Shown: positions 29,333-39,296 of the stretch, piece by piece
How the letters are laid out: each line of letters begins with the position of its first letter
Position numbering within the stretch: position 1 is the first letter of the stretch
DNA from: Shewanella inventionis
GTDB taxonomy: Bacteria; Pseudomonadota; Gammaproteobacteria; Enterobacterales; Shewanellaceae
Reading direction: 5' to 3'
NCBI RefSeq assembly: GCF_014641855.1
Contig: NZ_BMII01000003.1
Location: 123,457-187,456, forward strand
DNA: 64,000 bases
Translations under genes and position numbers: made by a program
The notes under the pieces: model-generated
What the model saw: only the letters and a program-made list of their open reading frames with translations
Databases searched by the model: none
What the model was told of the DNA's origin: nothing

Positions 29333-30397
29333 TCAATAAAAACTAAAAAGCTGTTGTTGAAGCAGATCTCCATCGAGCGGTTTATCGCTGATAATTTCAA
29401 TGCGCGAGTCAAGCGCGTCATCTAATTCATCCAGGGTTAGCTTATCATCCACCATATTAACACTCAAAATACCGTCAAAGGTGATGACAATGGCTTTTAA
29501 CCTCAGTACGGCTAGCGATTTAACCGAGTCAACCCAGTCCATAAACAGTTCAAAATCAAAATGTTGCTGACTATCGATAATCCAGCCATAACTGTAGCAG
29601 CCTTCGCCTTGATTGGTTTTGTAAACATAACCCTGCACGGCAAGCTGTTGTTGCAGTTCATTATCAAGCAAGGTGGCGCCCACCTGTGGCATAAACCATG
29701 GCTCAGCAGAACGCGCAAGCATACTGGGAGGCTTAGCGGCTGCAACCTGCATTTGAGCGCGGTGGCTGGGCTGATTAAGCAAAGCGACAATTTGCTCGAC
29801 TTGCGAGGCGTGAATAAAGTGATTATCGCTAAGCATAATGGCAGTGTCTGCCCGGCCTAACGCCGTCATAAAGTTCACTAAATTTGGCAGATTTTGCTCA
29901 TCATAATGTTGAGCTTTGTTAGCTATCACAGTGTCAGCAATCTGCAACTGTTGTATAAATATGTCATGGTTGCAATAACGGCTATCACTGACTTTACGGG
30001 CATCCACCAGACAAAGACTGGTTTGCAATGTGATGATATTTTGCAAATGTGGCGCTTGTAACAGCTTTACAATTTCAGCAGGATGGCCAAGCCCTGTTGG
30101 CTCAATCAATAATCTATCAGGTTTAGCCTGTTGAATAATTTGATTAATCGCCACTTGCGTTGGCACACCTGCTGCACAACAAAGGCAACCACCTGGCACT
30201 TCTTTAATCACCACGCTGGCTGCATCTGAGGCGCTATTTAATAAGCCACCATCTATCCCTATTTCACCAAATTCATTCACTAACACAGCCCAAACTTCAT
30301 TGTTGGGTTTATGGGCCAATAGGGCTTTAATAAGCGTGGTTTTACCAACGCCTAAAAATCCAGTAATAATGTTGGTCTTTATCGGTTTTGTTATCAT
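29333..30397 (-). CDS. COG0523 / CobW-family GTPase (putative metallochaperone)
   Basis: 354 aa. The Walker A motif is GFLGVGKTTL (about 13-22), followed by NEFGEIGIDGG and the metal-binding CxCC motif in GGCLCC (about 70), then EPTGLGHP. The C-terminal domain (about 240-354) is divergent. Family members use GTP hydrolysis to insert zinc, cobalt or other metals into client proteins. No zinc-uptake or nitrile-hydratase genes are adjacent, so the metal is unknown. Its ATG overlaps the stop of the upstream DEAD-box helicase gene by 4 bases, giving strict translational coupling with an RNA helicase. Confidence 0.88.
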   Translation of the reverse strand: MITKPIKTNIITGFLGVGKTTLIKALLAHKPNNEVWAVLVNEFGEIGIDGGLLNSASDAASVVIKEVPGGCLCCAAGVPTQVAINQIIQQAKPDRLLIEPTGLGHPAEIVKLLQAPHLQNIITLQTSLCLVDARKVSDSRYCNHDIFIQQLQIADTVIANKAQHYDEQNLPNLVNFMTALGRADTAIMLSDNHFIHASQVEQIVALLNQPSHRAQMQVAAAKPPSMLARSAEPWFMPQVGATLLDNELQQQLAVQGYVYKTNQGEGCYSYGWIIDSQQHFDFELFMDWVDSVKSLAVLRLKAIVITFDGILSVNMVDDKLTLDELDDALDSRIEIISDKPLDGDLLQQQLFSFY

Positions 30398-31668
30398 TTT
30401 TTCGCTTTAGCGTATTTGCCTTTACGGCTCGGTTTCACATCGCCTTGTGATGGTTTTCCTCGGCGATGTTTAAATACTTTTTTCGGTTTATCTGGGCTAA
30501 TGTCACGGTATCTTGCCGGTAAAGGGGCGCCTTCTTCATAGCCATTAGGAACTTGCATAGCTAAAGATTGGCCAATCAATTGTTCAATTTGACTTAATAA
30601 CTCAAGTTCTTGTGGGCTGACTAATGAAATGGCCTCACCAGCAAGCCCTGCTCTGCCGGTTCTGCCAACTCGGTGAACATAATCCTCACACTCTTCAGGC
30701 AATTCAAAATTGATTACCCGAGGCAAGGCTTGAATATCTAAGCCACGTGCGGCCAAATCGGTAGCAATCAACACACGCAGCTGACCTGCTTTAAACTCTT
30801 CAAGCGCGCGATTACGAGCCCCCTGGCTCTTATCTCCGTGAAATACAGCAGATTTAATACCATCTAAAGACAATTCACGAAACAAATGTTCAGCGGTTTC
30901 TTTGCGGCTGGTAAATACCATCACTTGCTGCCAGTTATGCTTTCCAATCAACTCAGAAAGTAATTCGGCCTTACGACGAGTGTCTACTTTATAAACTTGT
31001 TGAGCCACATTCGCGGCTGTAGTTTGCGTTTCAACGTGAATATATTCAGGTTCGATAAGCATTTTTGCAGCAAGGCTTTTTACCTCTTCAGAAAAGGTGG
31101 CCGAAAACATCATGGTTTGATGTTGCTTGGCAATTAAGCGTTTTACTTTTTCAATATCTTTAACAAACCCCAAATCAAGCATGCGGTCAGCTTCATCAAT
31201 CACCAAATGGGTCACAAACGAAAGATCTAATTCATGCTGTCCAATAATGTCAAATAAGCGCCCAGGCGTGGCAACTAGCAAATCAACACCTTGCTCTAAT
31301 GCTTTACGTTGCGGATTAATACTGGCGCCGCCATAAATCGCTAAACTCGTTACATCGCAAAATTGGCCATACTGAATAAGATTTTGTTCAATTTGAATAG
31401 CAAGCTCACGTGTGGGCGTCATAATAAGCACCCGCAACCTTGCTACAGGGCTTAAGGCTTGCGCCGATTGTGATGCTATTAATTGGTGTAACAATGGCAG
31501 CGCAAACGCTGCTGTTTTGCCGGTGCCTGTTTCTGCACTGGCTAAAATATCGCGCCCGTTGAGCGCTAGGGGGATAACCGCTTGTTGAACAGGAGTCGCT
31601 GTATGATAACCTAATGGTTCAACAGCATTTAACAGTAATGGCGATAACCCTAGCGAAGAAAATGACAT
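30394..31668 (-). CDS. rhlE: DEAD-box RNA helicase, RhlE-like
   Basis: 424 aa from ATG 31668 (MSFSSLGLSPLLLNAVEPLG); a start six codons earlier is possible but less family-like. All helicase motifs are present: Q motif with TPVQQ, AETGTGKTAA (I), PTRELAIQ (Ia), VIDEADRML (II), SATF (III), and ARGLDIQ and HRVGRTGRAG (V-VI). A short basic tail (KKVFKHRRGKPSQGDVKPSR and beyond) probably binds RNA. It unwinds RNA in ribosome assembly or decay. Shewanella have several RhlE paralogues, so the exact orthology is not certain. It is followed by the CobW-like gene with a 4-base overlap. Confidence 0.88.
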   Translation of the reverse strand: MSFSSLGLSPLLLNAVEPLGYHTATPVQQAVIPLALNGRDILASAETGTGKTAAFALPLLHQLIASQSAQALSPVARLRVLIMTPTRELAIQIEQNLIQYGQFCDVTSLAIYGGASINPQRKALEQGVDLLVATPGRLFDIIGQHELDLSFVTHLVIDEADRMLDLGFVKDIEKVKRLIAKQHQTMMFSATFSEEVKSLAAKMLIEPEYIHVETQTTAANVAQQVYKVDTRRKAELLSELIGKHNWQQVMVFTSRKETAEHLFRELSLDGIKSAVFHGDKSQGARNRALEEFKAGQLRVLIATDLAARGLDIQALPRVINFELPEECEDYVHRVGRTGRAGLAGEAISLVSPQELELLSQIEQLIGQSLAMQVPNGYEEGAPLPARYRDISPDKPKKVFKHRRGKPSQGDVKPSRKGKYAKAKK

Positions 31669-32195
31669 AACAGACTCAATAAACAATAAAATAGACCACT
31701 ATTGTATACTAGGGCGGTTTGATCTTTGTTTATTTTTTATGTTCAGAGCAAAAATGGCTTTAGGCAAGACACATTGCTGTGGGCATAGCCGTGAGCTTTT
31801 TGGTGAGCACAGCCGAGCTTAGCCTGGGCATGTTGATGAGCATAGCCGTGCTCATAATTGTAGGGCTCGTTATGGGCTTAGTGATGGGCTTAGTGATGAG
31901 CATAGCTTTAAGAATAGCGCTAGGCATAATTGCCCTACATCGAGATTATTCAACGCGGTATAAAACAACGTTAGCCTTAACTCGACGGGCTGAGGCTATT
32001 TTCAAGCCATACTGCACACTAATTTACTTATTTAGCCAGCTAAATGGCGTTCATTTGCAATTGTCTGACAGAAAAAACCAACTGCATAATTTTCAACAAA
32101 GATAAAAATGCCCTAGTTTTTATTGTAAACGAGCAATGCAGTTAGAATCACAAAGAATTGTTAAAAGACGCTTGTTATCCAGAAGTTCAGGTAAA
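31669..32195. other. 527-bp intergenic region between rhlE and GGDEF/EAL gene
   Basis: Contains a degenerate 12-bp tandem repeat (31779-31907) and AT-rich sequence after it. A 108-codon open frame across the repeat is judged a by-product of the 12-bp periodicity. No terminator for the GGDEF/EAL gene was seen. Confidence 0.5.
31779..31907. repeat. degenerate 12-bp tandem repeat
   Basis: About eleven imperfect units of the type (G/A)TG(G/A)GC(A/T)TAG(C/T)(C/G). They run from GTGGGCATAGCC through ATGGGCTTAGTG twice in a row to ATGAGCATAGCT. The unit length is a multiple of three, so frames stay open across it. Confidence 0.7.
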
Positions 32196-35100
32196 TTAAT
32201 GCGTAACCAAATCAGTTAAGAGCATGGGCTTAATGACTGAGCGGATAAATTGTTGTTCAAATTCATCGCTACACAAGGCAGGTGAAAACAAATAACCTTG
32301 GCCATAATCACAACCTGCAAACTCAAGTAAATTTCGCTGCTGCTCAGTTTCAATACCCTCAGCAATGACTTTTATGCCCAGTTTATGTGCCATGACAATA
32401 ATGGCTTCACACAAACTTAAATCATTGCTATCAGGAGTAAGGTTATTAACAAAAGACTTGTCAATTTTAAGGTAATCTATACTGAATTTACGCAAGTAAG
32501 ATAAAGATGAATATCCAGTACCAAAATCATCTAACGACACTTCAAGCCCTGCATCGCGATAAGCCAACAACTTGGCTTCCACATTTTGTTCTTTTTCCAG
32601 TAATAACCCCTCAGTAATTTCAATACAGATATTTTTGGCATCCACCTGAAGCTCAGCCATTTGCGACAACCAGTCGTTAACATCTGTCGTTTCATCCCTA
32701 AACTGTATCGGCGATTTATTGATACTGATTTGAATATCCATATTAAATTGTTTTTTCCATTTGGCCGATTGAGCAACAGCCTCTGCAAATACCCAATTAC
32801 CAATTTCGATAATCATTCCGGTTTCTTCAGCAATTGGAATAAACTCCGCTGGAGGCACAAACCCCATAGTGGGATGTTTCCAGCGGATAAGCGCTTCCGC
32901 CTTTACAACGCGATCAGTACTAAACTCAATAATAGGCTGATAATATAATTCAAATTGCCCCTGCAACACGGCGTTTTTAAGATCTTGGACTAATTGCATG
33001 CGTTTTTGCGCATCATTTTGCATTGCTGGTGTAAAATAATTAAACCGATTACGCCCGTGTGCTTTCGCTGAATACATCGCCTGATCTGCATTTTTCAGTA
33101 ACGCTTCTGTGGTGATGGCATCATCAGGAAACAAGGTAATACCAATACTGCCACTAATATAGGCAGTATGTTCACCTAGCGTGTAAGGTTCGGCTAAACG
33201 TTTAAGAATGTGAGTAGCAACTCGTTCAACACCATGATTATCATCAAGATTGGTTAACACTATGGTAAATTCATCCCCACCTAAACGTGCCACAACGTCA
33301 GACTCGCGCACGCAGGCTTTAAGGCGCTCAGCGGTTTCTAATAACAACACATCCCCCATATCGTGGCCTAATGTGTCGTTAATTTCTTTAAAGTAATCCA
33401 AATCTAAAAACATTAAAGCAAAGTGATTGTGCTGTCGGTCACTGTGGAGCACTTCTTTACTTAAAAATTCGAGCAACATTCTTCGGTTTGGCAAGCCTGT
33501 AAGTGCGTCATAGTTTGCCTGCCGCCAAATTAATTCTTCTGTTTGTTTTTTCTCGGTAATATCAGAAAATAATGCCACAAACCGAGCAGACTTGGCCCTT
33601 GTTTGAAAAACGGAGTTAATGGTTAACAAAATAAGGTAGTTTTCACCATTTTTACGGCGCATCCACACTTCGCCTTGCCAACGGCCAAGTTGTTTAAGCT
33701 TTTTATCTAGTTGTGCGTAAAACGTTTGCGACTGCAACTCAGATTGAAACACCCGTAAATTTTTGCCTTTAATTTCTTCTTTATTAAATCCTGTGATCAA
33801 CGAAAATGCCGGATTAGAATCAATAATTGTACCGTCTGAAGTAAAGACGCTCATTGCCTCACTGGAGTTTTGATATACCGATGCGGCAACGCTTAGTGTC
33901 TCCTCCGCTTGCTTAATATCGGTAATGTCATTCAAGGTGCCACACACGCGAAGCGGTTTACCCTTTTCGTCAATATCAACCACTTTACCCGTTTGTAAAA
34001 TCCATCGGGTTTCACCAAATAAGTTAGTCAGTTGATATTCAATCCTTTGGCTAATACATCGCCCCTTGCGGATATTGCTTATTGAGCGCAAAAACCTAAA
34101 TTTGTCTCCTGGATGAATGGCATCTAGCCAAGTTTTAGGAGATTGATTCAATGTCGCCATCGAACAGCACAAAATATCTGCACTGTAACGGTTGATTTTC
34201 ATGGTTTGGTTGTCAATATTCCAATCCCATACACCTAATTCACTGCTATCAAGTACTAAATCTAGCTGCTCTTTACTTTGCAGCAAAGCCTGTTCTGCCT
34301 TCTTTTGTTTAGTAATATCAAGAAAACCGGCAATCACTAAAAAACCGTTGTCTTCGACATTGCGCTTACAAGCTATGGTGATGTGGGTGTAAACAATAGA
34401 GCCGTCTTTAGCCACAAATCGCTTGTCCATTTCGTACTCATCAATTTCGCCTTTAACCATCTTGTCGAATAAAAGTAGTTCTTTATTTAAATCGTCTGGG
34501 TAAGTTAGTTCTGCCCAAGTCAGGGTTTTTAATTCACTCTCACTGTATCCAAACATTTGGCATAAATATGGGTTAACTTTGAGCCAGTACTTAGCTTTTG
34601 ACGTGATAGAAATGCCAATGTTACCAATATCATATTGATTTCTATAAAGTAAATCTTCCTGCAATTTAAGTTGGGCATCGCGTTCTCTAAACACTATTTG
34701 AGTCAATAGATGCCCTACTACCATGGTCAAAAATGGGAATATAATGAGCATGGGTAAAGCAATACTCAAAAGGGCATCGATTGCTTGTTCTCGCGGCAAA
34801 AACACCAGAGATAATAATAAAAAAGCGTGTACACAAATGCCGAAAACATAAAAGGCTAAGAGACTAATTTGATCAAGCTGGTTTTTACGATAATGACGCC
34901 AAATAACACCGATCATACCGCTACAAAACAGCATAGCGATACCAACGAGCGCGCCTATACCACCGAGACTATAACGGTATAAAGCCATACAAATTGCAGC
35001 AATAGTAGTGGGAATAAAGCCAAAAAAAAGCCCAGATAAACACAATAAAACGGAGCGGGTATCAAACTGCAGCCCTTGCTGGAAAACCAATGGATTCATC

Positions 35101-35264
35101 ATAATAATCACGCCAATGACACCAATGATCACCCCCATACTAACCCGCCAAAGTAGCAAATGAGCATGACGTTGTTGAGCTGGAAACAGTGAATAAAGGT
35201 ACACCAGCGCTAATAACAGCACTGCATTTTCGAAAAAAGAGAACAACACATTCAGATTTAGCAT
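32196..35264 (-). CDS. membrane GGDEF/EAL protein with 5TMR-LYT-like sensor and PAS domains
   Basis: 1022 aa. Residues 1-195 form five or six transmembrane helices resembling the 5TMR-LYT sensor, including the FDTRSVLLCLSGLFFG segment. Three PAS regions follow (about 210-325, 335-455, 460-575), then GGDEF (active loop RLGGDEF near 661-666, I-site RESD) and EAL (EAL at 790-792, DDFGTGYSSLSYL and KIDKSFV downstream). Both catalytic signatures are intact, so it may make and degrade c-di-GMP, with direction set by the sensor. A single gene, with intergenic DNA on both sides. The ligand of the membrane domain is unknown. Confidence 0.9.
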   Translation of the reverse strand: MLNLNVLFSFFENAVLLLALVYLYSLFPAQQRHAHLLLWRVSMGVIIGVIGVIIMMNPLVFQQGLQFDTRSVLLCLSGLFFGFIPTTIAAICMALYRYSLGGIGALVGIAMLFCSGMIGVIWRHYRKNQLDQISLLAFYVFGICVHAFLLLSLVFLPREQAIDALLSIALPMLIIFPFLTMVVGHLLTQIVFRERDAQLKLQEDLLYRNQYDIGNIGISITSKAKYWLKVNPYLCQMFGYSESELKTLTWAELTYPDDLNKELLLFDKMVKGEIDEYEMDKRFVAKDGSIVYTHITIACKRNVEDNGFLVIAGFLDITKQKKAEQALLQSKEQLDLVLDSSELGVWDWNIDNQTMKINRYSADILCCSMATLNQSPKTWLDAIHPGDKFRFLRSISNIRKGRCISQRIEYQLTNLFGETRWILQTGKVVDIDEKGKPLRVCGTLNDITDIKQAEETLSVAASVYQNSSEAMSVFTSDGTIIDSNPAFSLITGFNKEEIKGKNLRVFQSELQSQTFYAQLDKKLKQLGRWQGEVWMRRKNGENYLILLTINSVFQTRAKSARFVALFSDITEKKQTEELIWRQANYDALTGLPNRRMLLEFLSKEVLHSDRQHNHFALMFLDLDYFKEINDTLGHDMGDVLLLETAERLKACVRESDVVARLGGDEFTIVLTNLDDNHGVERVATHILKRLAEPYTLGEHTAYISGSIGITLFPDDAITTEALLKNADQAMYSAKAHGRNRFNYFTPAMQNDAQKRMQLVQDLKNAVLQGQFELYYQPIIEFSTDRVVKAEALIRWKHPTMGFVPPAEFIPIAEETGMIIEIGNWVFAEAVAQSAKWKKQFNMDIQISINKSPIQFRDETTDVNDWLSQMAELQVDAKNICIEITEGLLLEKEQNVEAKLLAYRDAGLEVSLDDFGTGYSSLSYLRKFSIDYLKIDKSFVNNLTPDSNDLSLCEAIIVMAHKLGIKVIAEGIETEQQRNLLEFAGCDYGQGYLFSPALCSDEFEQQFIRSVIKPMLLTDLVTH

Positions 35265-35841
35265 CTACACATTTCCTTAGGCTTCCTTGACATACTTATT
35301 TGCATCCAAGCGGTCATTAATTAGTGTAGCAGAATCAAACAAATGACATGATTCTTTTGCTATTTATACCGTATGAAGAAATATAAATAAATCCCATTAA
35401 AGACCTAAACGTTACAAGAGCGTATTTATGTTACGCCATTACATTATGTTCAAATTAAAAAAGCACCTTATCAAAGTGCTTATGCACAGTGCAGGGTTGA
35501 TGCAAATAAGCCAAAGCAAAACATTTGTGTAAACGCCCCTTTCAAGCATACGGCTTTGCCAGTAGGTGTAATAATAAGCCCCATTTAAAATAACTGTTGT
35601 TCGCTTTATATAACTTGTCATAACACTAGCTAAACGAATCGACAAAAATAAATACGCCCTATTACGCCCATCACAGCTGCTTGAGATCACAAATCAACGG
35701 CTAAATATCGAATGTGTAGTAAAAACACCTACATTACGTGCGTTGCAGATCTATCTTTAGAGGTATATCACACAATACTCTCTGCCATATTGGTATTTTT
35801 ACTACAGAAAAATTTAAAATTAACATACAGGGGTACAACTT
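35265..35841. other. 577-bp intergenic region between GGDEF/EAL gene and alcohol dehydrogenase
   Basis: AT-rich, holding promoters for both divergent genes and a long-range inverted repeat (35716-35805). An 83-codon frame on the - strand has no ribosome-binding site or family features and is not called. Confidence 0.5.
35716..35805. repeat. inverted repeat upstream of alcohol dehydrogenase gene
   Basis: GTAGTAAAAACAC (35716-35728) and GTATTTTTACTAC (35793-35805) are complementary at 12 of 13 positions, separated by 64 bases and ending 36 bp before the gene. They could be paired operator half-sites or arms of a leader structure. Confidence 0.45.
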
Positions 35842-36990
35842 ATGGCGACTAAATTCTTTATACCAAGCGTCAATATTCTTGGCCAAGGCAGCGTGGATGA
35901 GGCAATCAATGACATTAAAGCACTCGGCTTTACAAAAGCATTAATCGTTACTGATAAACCATTAGTCAATATTGGGCTTGTAGCAAGGGTACAAGATAAG
36001 CTTAACACCCAGGGAATTGACGTGGTTATTTTTGACGGCGTACAACCTAACCCAACAATGGGCAATGTCGAAGCAGGCTTAGCATTACTTAACACTCACC
36101 AATGTGATTTTATCATTTCACTCGGTGGCGGTTCACCTCATGATTGCGCAAAGGGCATTGCACTCGTGGCGACCAATGGTGGACAGATTAAAGATTATGA
36201 AGGTGTAGATGTTTCTAAAAAACCACAAATGCCGCTTGTAGCAATTAATACAACTGCAGGTACTGCAAGTGAAATGACTCGTTTTTGTATTATTACAGAC
36301 GAAGCAAGACACATTAAAATGGCGATTGTAGATAAAAACACCACACCTATTTTGTCAGTTAACGATCCTGAACTGATGCTAGAAAAACCGGCATCATTAA
36401 CTGCTGCTACAGGAATGGACGCGCTCACCCATGCAATAGAAGCTTATGTTTCTATCGCAGCCAACCCGATTACCGATGCTTGCGCCATTAAAGCAATAGA
36501 GCTAATTAACGCAAACCTGGTTAATGCCGTTAAACAAGGCGACGATATAACCGCACGTGAAAATATGGCATATGCACAGTTTTTAGCTGGCATGGCATTT
36601 AATAATGCTAGCCTCGGTTATGTGCATGCTATGGCTCATCAATTAGGTGGGTTTTATGATTTACCACATGGTGTATGTAACGCATTACTGTTACCTCATG
36701 TGCAAACCTACAACGCAAAAGTTGTACCTCAACGCTTAAGTGATGTTGCAAAAGCAATGGGAGTAAACGTTAGCACTATGACCCCAGAGCAAGGAGCTAA
36801 TGCAGCGATTGATGCAATTAAAGCGTTATCTTGTGCAGTGAATATTCCAGCAAATTTAACAGAGCTTGGTGTAAAAGCTGAAGATATCCCAACGCTTGCT
36901 GAAAACGCCCTAAAAGATGCTTGTGGATTTACTAATCCTAAGCAAGCAACCCATGAAGAGATCTGTCAAATTTTTACCAATGCACTATAA
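35842..36990 (+). CDS. iron-containing (group III) alcohol dehydrogenase, YiaY/AdhB-like
   Basis: 382 aa, the typical length. The NAD-binding region has [14 protein letters not shown] (about 95-108). The metal ligands are Asp and His in [12 protein letters not shown], and two His in the [19 protein letters not shown] segment (about 264-282). The similarity by eye is to E. coli YiaY and Zymomonas AdhB. It interconverts primary alcohols and aldehydes, for example ethanol and acetaldehyde, with NAD. GGGG lies 9 bases before the ATG. It is monocistronic, with a long upstream region containing an inverted repeat and a strong terminator downstream. Confidence 0.92.
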   Translation: MATKFFIPSVNILGQGSVDEAINDIKALGFTKALIVTDKPLVNIGLVARVQDKLNTQGIDVVIFDGVQPNPTMGNVEAGLALLNTHQCDFIISLGGGSPHDCAKGIALVATNGGQIKDYEGVDVSKKPQMPLVAINTTAGTASEMTRFCIITDEARHIKMAIVDKNTTPILSVNDPELMLEKPASLTAATGMDALTHAIEAYVSIAANPITDACAIKAIELINANLVNAVKQGDDITARENMAYAQFLAGMAFNNASLGYVHAMAHQLGGFYDLPHGVCNALLLPHVQTYNAKVVPQRLSDVAKAMGVNVSTMTPEQGANAAIDAIKALSCAVNIPANLTELGVKAEDIPTLAENALKDACGFTNPKQATHEEICQIFTNAL

Positions 36991-37010
36991 AGACATAGGT
37001 TTAGTATGAT

Positions 37011-37050
37011 TAACCGCGCTATCAACAACCTGATAGCGCGGTTATTTTTT
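37011..37050 (+). terminator. terminator of alcohol dehydrogenase gene
   Basis: A 14-bp stem (TAACCGCGCTATCA and complement) with a 6-base loop is followed by six T residues, 20 bp after the stop. Confidence 0.93.
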
Positions 37051-37229
37051 ATCGTTGATGATGTCGACAACCACTCAAGCTTTAAAGCAAATATTCAATA
37101 CTGACAATAGGTTATTTATAATTTAGTAAAAAGTGATGCATAGGTCTAAGTTCTTGAAATAAGCATTGACCAACATAAAAAATAAGGACTATGATGAAGT
37201 CACTTAGATAGCGAATAGGTAGGTAAATA

Positions 37230-37595
37230 ATGACAGCAATTACTCATGTATATAATTACACCGTTCGATGCCCGCACTATAAAGAAAATGAACAACCTGC
37301 AACATGGCTTAACCACATAGAAGTAAACCAGTCTTGTGAAATCGCTTTAAACCGCATCACCAAATGGCACAACCTTTCAGGGACAAAATCGTTTGAACTC
37401 GATGATTTTGTTGTCAGAAAAGCCGATAACGAAGAAGCATATTTTGCGATGCAAAGCAGCCGCTTAAAGCACGATGGACATGCATTAGTTACGTTCAAAA
37501 TATTTCTAGACAACTGCTGCCAAGAAGCATCACCCAACGCAATCATGCAGCATTTAATTGAAGACTATCAACATCGAATTGCAAAAGTAGAATAA
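37230..37595 (+). CDS. hypothetical cytoplasmic protein
   Basis: 121 aa, with no signal peptide or transmembrane helix. I recognise no family. Cys and His occur in RCPHYKE near the N-terminus, and a Cys pair in DNCCQEA near residue 94. Predicted mixed alpha/beta character ends in a helix. It is likely real: TAGGTAGG sits at a usable distance before the ATG, codon use resembles neighbouring genes, and a strong terminator follows the stop. It stands alone between the alcohol dehydrogenase gene and a convergent thioesterase gene. Confidence 0.7.
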   Translation: MTAITHVYNYTVRCPHYKENEQPATWLNHIEVNQSCEIALNRITKWHNLSGTKSFELDDFVVRKADNEEAYFAMQSSRLKHDGHALVTFKIFLDNCCQEASPNAIMQHLIEDYQHRIAKVE

Positions 37596-37631
37596 ACATC
37601 ACTTTGGGGAAATGCCCAAATTTAAGTCTTT

Positions 37632-37669
37632 AAAGGAGCAAATAAGTCACTTTATTTGCTCCTTTTTTG
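37632..37669 (+). terminator. terminator after the 121-codon gene
   Basis: A 14-bp stem (AAAGGAGCAAATAA and complement) with a 6-base loop runs into a T-tract. It lies just before the convergent thioesterase stop. Confidence 0.9.
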
Positions 37670-37674
37670 TCGGT

Positions 37675-38043
37675 TTAAGCCGCATTAGCACGCATTCCGT
37701 GGGGAATTGGTAAACCATTTTCGTTGATATTTACAAACACCATTTTATCAATAAATGCGATGGGAGCATGGTTGACTTTATTACGGATTTTGCAACGAAC
37801 AGTAACCGAACTTTGCCCTAAACTGACCAACTCAAAACCAAATTCAATAATGTCACCAACATAGGCTGGCGCCATAAAGTTAATTTCTGAAATCACTTTT
37901 GCAATGTGAAATTGGCTACGCATCTGGCAACTGGCAAAAATAGACGCCTCTTCATTGACCCAGCTTAACAATTGACCACAACATAAACTTTGACTGCTGT
38001 TTAAGTTAATTGGCATAACCATATGACGTGTAAAATATTTCAT
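37675..38043 (-). CDS. hotdog-fold acyl-CoA thioesterase
   Basis: 122 aa from ATG 38043 (MKYFTRHMVMPINLNSSQSL); GAGG lies just upstream, and a 17-codon in-frame extension is rejected. It matches short YciA/BFIT-type acyl-CoA hydrolases: an N-terminal strand, a WVNEEASIFASC helix where the catalytic acidic residue usually sits, and INFMAPAYVGDIIEFGFELV strands. It would hydrolyse acyl-CoA to free acid and CoA. Chain-length preference cannot be told. It is a single gene, separated from ltaE by more than 200 bp. Confidence 0.82.
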   Translation of the reverse strand: MKYFTRHMVMPINLNSSQSLCCGQLLSWVNEEASIFASCQMRSQFHIAKVISEINFMAPAYVGDIIEFGFELVSLGQSSVTVRCKIRNKVNHAPIAFIDKMVFVNINENGLPIPHGMRANAA

Positions 38044-38206
38044 GATGACCTCGTGTGTTAATCCATTAATTTTATGCCACCAGGCATATACCACTTAATG
38101 GGTAGCAACGTTTAGGCCAACTATTTTAAATAAATAATACAATAACTTATAATTACACCTTTTTTATAAAACCCCAAATTGCCCGAATAAAATGCAATTA
38201 CGCACC

Positions 38207-38240
38207 AAAAAAAGACAAAGACGCCATCAGCATCTTTGTC
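38207..38240 (-). terminator. terminator downstream of ltaE
   Basis: On the - strand, GACAAAGATGC pairs with GCGTCTTTGTC (one G-T pair) around a 5-base loop, followed by seven T residues. It starts about 18 bp beyond the ltaE stop. Confidence 0.88.
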
Positions 38241-38258
38241 ATCTTGGTATATACAATT

Positions 38259-39278
38259 TTACTTAACGCTTACGATAGCGTGCTTGAGTTGTTGCACAAA
38301 AGTGGTGATATCTTGTTTACTGATATCATTATGAGTTACAAGACGAAGTTGTTGGCTAGCACTGATCAAAATTCCCTTTGTAAATAATGCGTCTGCGAGG
38401 CGTTTAGGATTGATATTATCGGCAAGCTTGGCAAACACCATATTGGTTTGAACTTGCTCAACGTCAACGTCTATCTCATCGACTTGGGTCAGCAGCATGG
38501 CTAACCTTTTTGCATTGTCGTGATCATCAGCCAAACGCTCGACTTGATCGGTTATTGCAAGTGTTGCGGCAGCAGCAATAATCCCAGCCTGTCTCATACC
38601 ACCACCAAGCATTTTCCGCCAGCGGATTGCCTTTGCAATCAAGCGCTCATCACCTAACAAAATTGAGCCAATTGGCGCGCACAAGCCTTTTGATAAACAA
38701 ATAGATACAGAATCAAAATACTGAGTAATATCAGCAATCGCTATGCCCTGAGCAACAGCAGCATTTGCAACACGCGCACCATCAAGGTGAATTTTAAGAC
38801 CACGGTTAAAAGCCAATGTCTGCGCCTTTGCTAAATAGTCTTGGCTAAGTACTTTACCACCAATGGTGTTTTCTAAACTTAGCAAACGTGTTCGGGCAAA
38901 GTGAATATCATCGGGTTTAATTGCTGCCTCAATGTCGCTGAGTAAAATACTGCCATCCATTTGATTAGGCAAAGGTTGAGGCTGAATGCTGCCCAAAACT
39001 GCAGCGCCACCACCTTCAAACTTATAATTATGAGCTTGTTGACCACATAAGTACTCATCGCCACGTTCACAATGAGCCATTAACGCCAATAAGTTTGCTT
39101 GTGTTCCAGAGCTGACAAACAACGCACTGTCAAAACCAAACATGTCAGCAGCCATATCTTGCAAACGATTAACCGTAGGATCATCGCCATACACATCATC
39201 GCCTACTTCAGCCTTTGCCATCGCCGCACGCATCGCAGGTGTCGGTTTGGTTACGGTATCACTTCGAAAATCTATCAT
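38259..39278 (-). CDS. ltaE: low-specificity L-threonine aldolase LtaE
   Basis: 339 aa, of the usual size. It begins with [20 protein letters not shown], characteristic of the family. A His that stacks on PLP is in [14 protein letters not shown], the cofactor Asp in [10 protein letters not shown], and the PLP-binding Lys in [14 protein letters not shown]. It cleaves L-threonine or allo-threonine to glycine and acetaldehyde. It is encoded 18 bp after the tpx stop on the same strand and is probably co-transcribed with it. Its glycine product is metabolically adjacent to GcvA control, but no link is shown in the sequence. Confidence 0.94.
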   Translation of the reverse strand: MIDFRSDTVTKPTPAMRAAMAKAEVGDDVYGDDPTVNRLQDMAADMFGFDSALFVSSGTQANLLALMAHCERGDEYLCGQQAHNYKFEGGGAAVLGSIQPQPLPNQMDGSILLSDIEAAIKPDDIHFARTRLLSLENTIGGKVLSQDYLAKAQTLAFNRGLKIHLDGARVANAAVAQGIAIADITQYFDSVSICLSKGLCAPIGSILLGDERLIAKAIRWRKMLGGGMRQAGIIAAAATLAITDQVERLADDHDNAKRLAMLLTQVDEIDVDVEQVQTNMVFAKLADNINPKRLADALFTKGILISASQQLRLVTHNDISKQDITTFVQQLKHAIVSVK

Positions 39279-39296
39279 TGTATACTCAGCTAGTTG

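Noticed and set aside
31779..32105. 108-codon open frame with repeated GLVM-type residues
   Set aside because: It follows a 12-bp tandem repeat that keeps frames open, has no good ribosome-binding site and no family resemblance.
35439..35690. 83-codon frame on the - strand
   Set aside because: No ribosome-binding site or recognisable sequence; lies in AT-rich promoter DNA.
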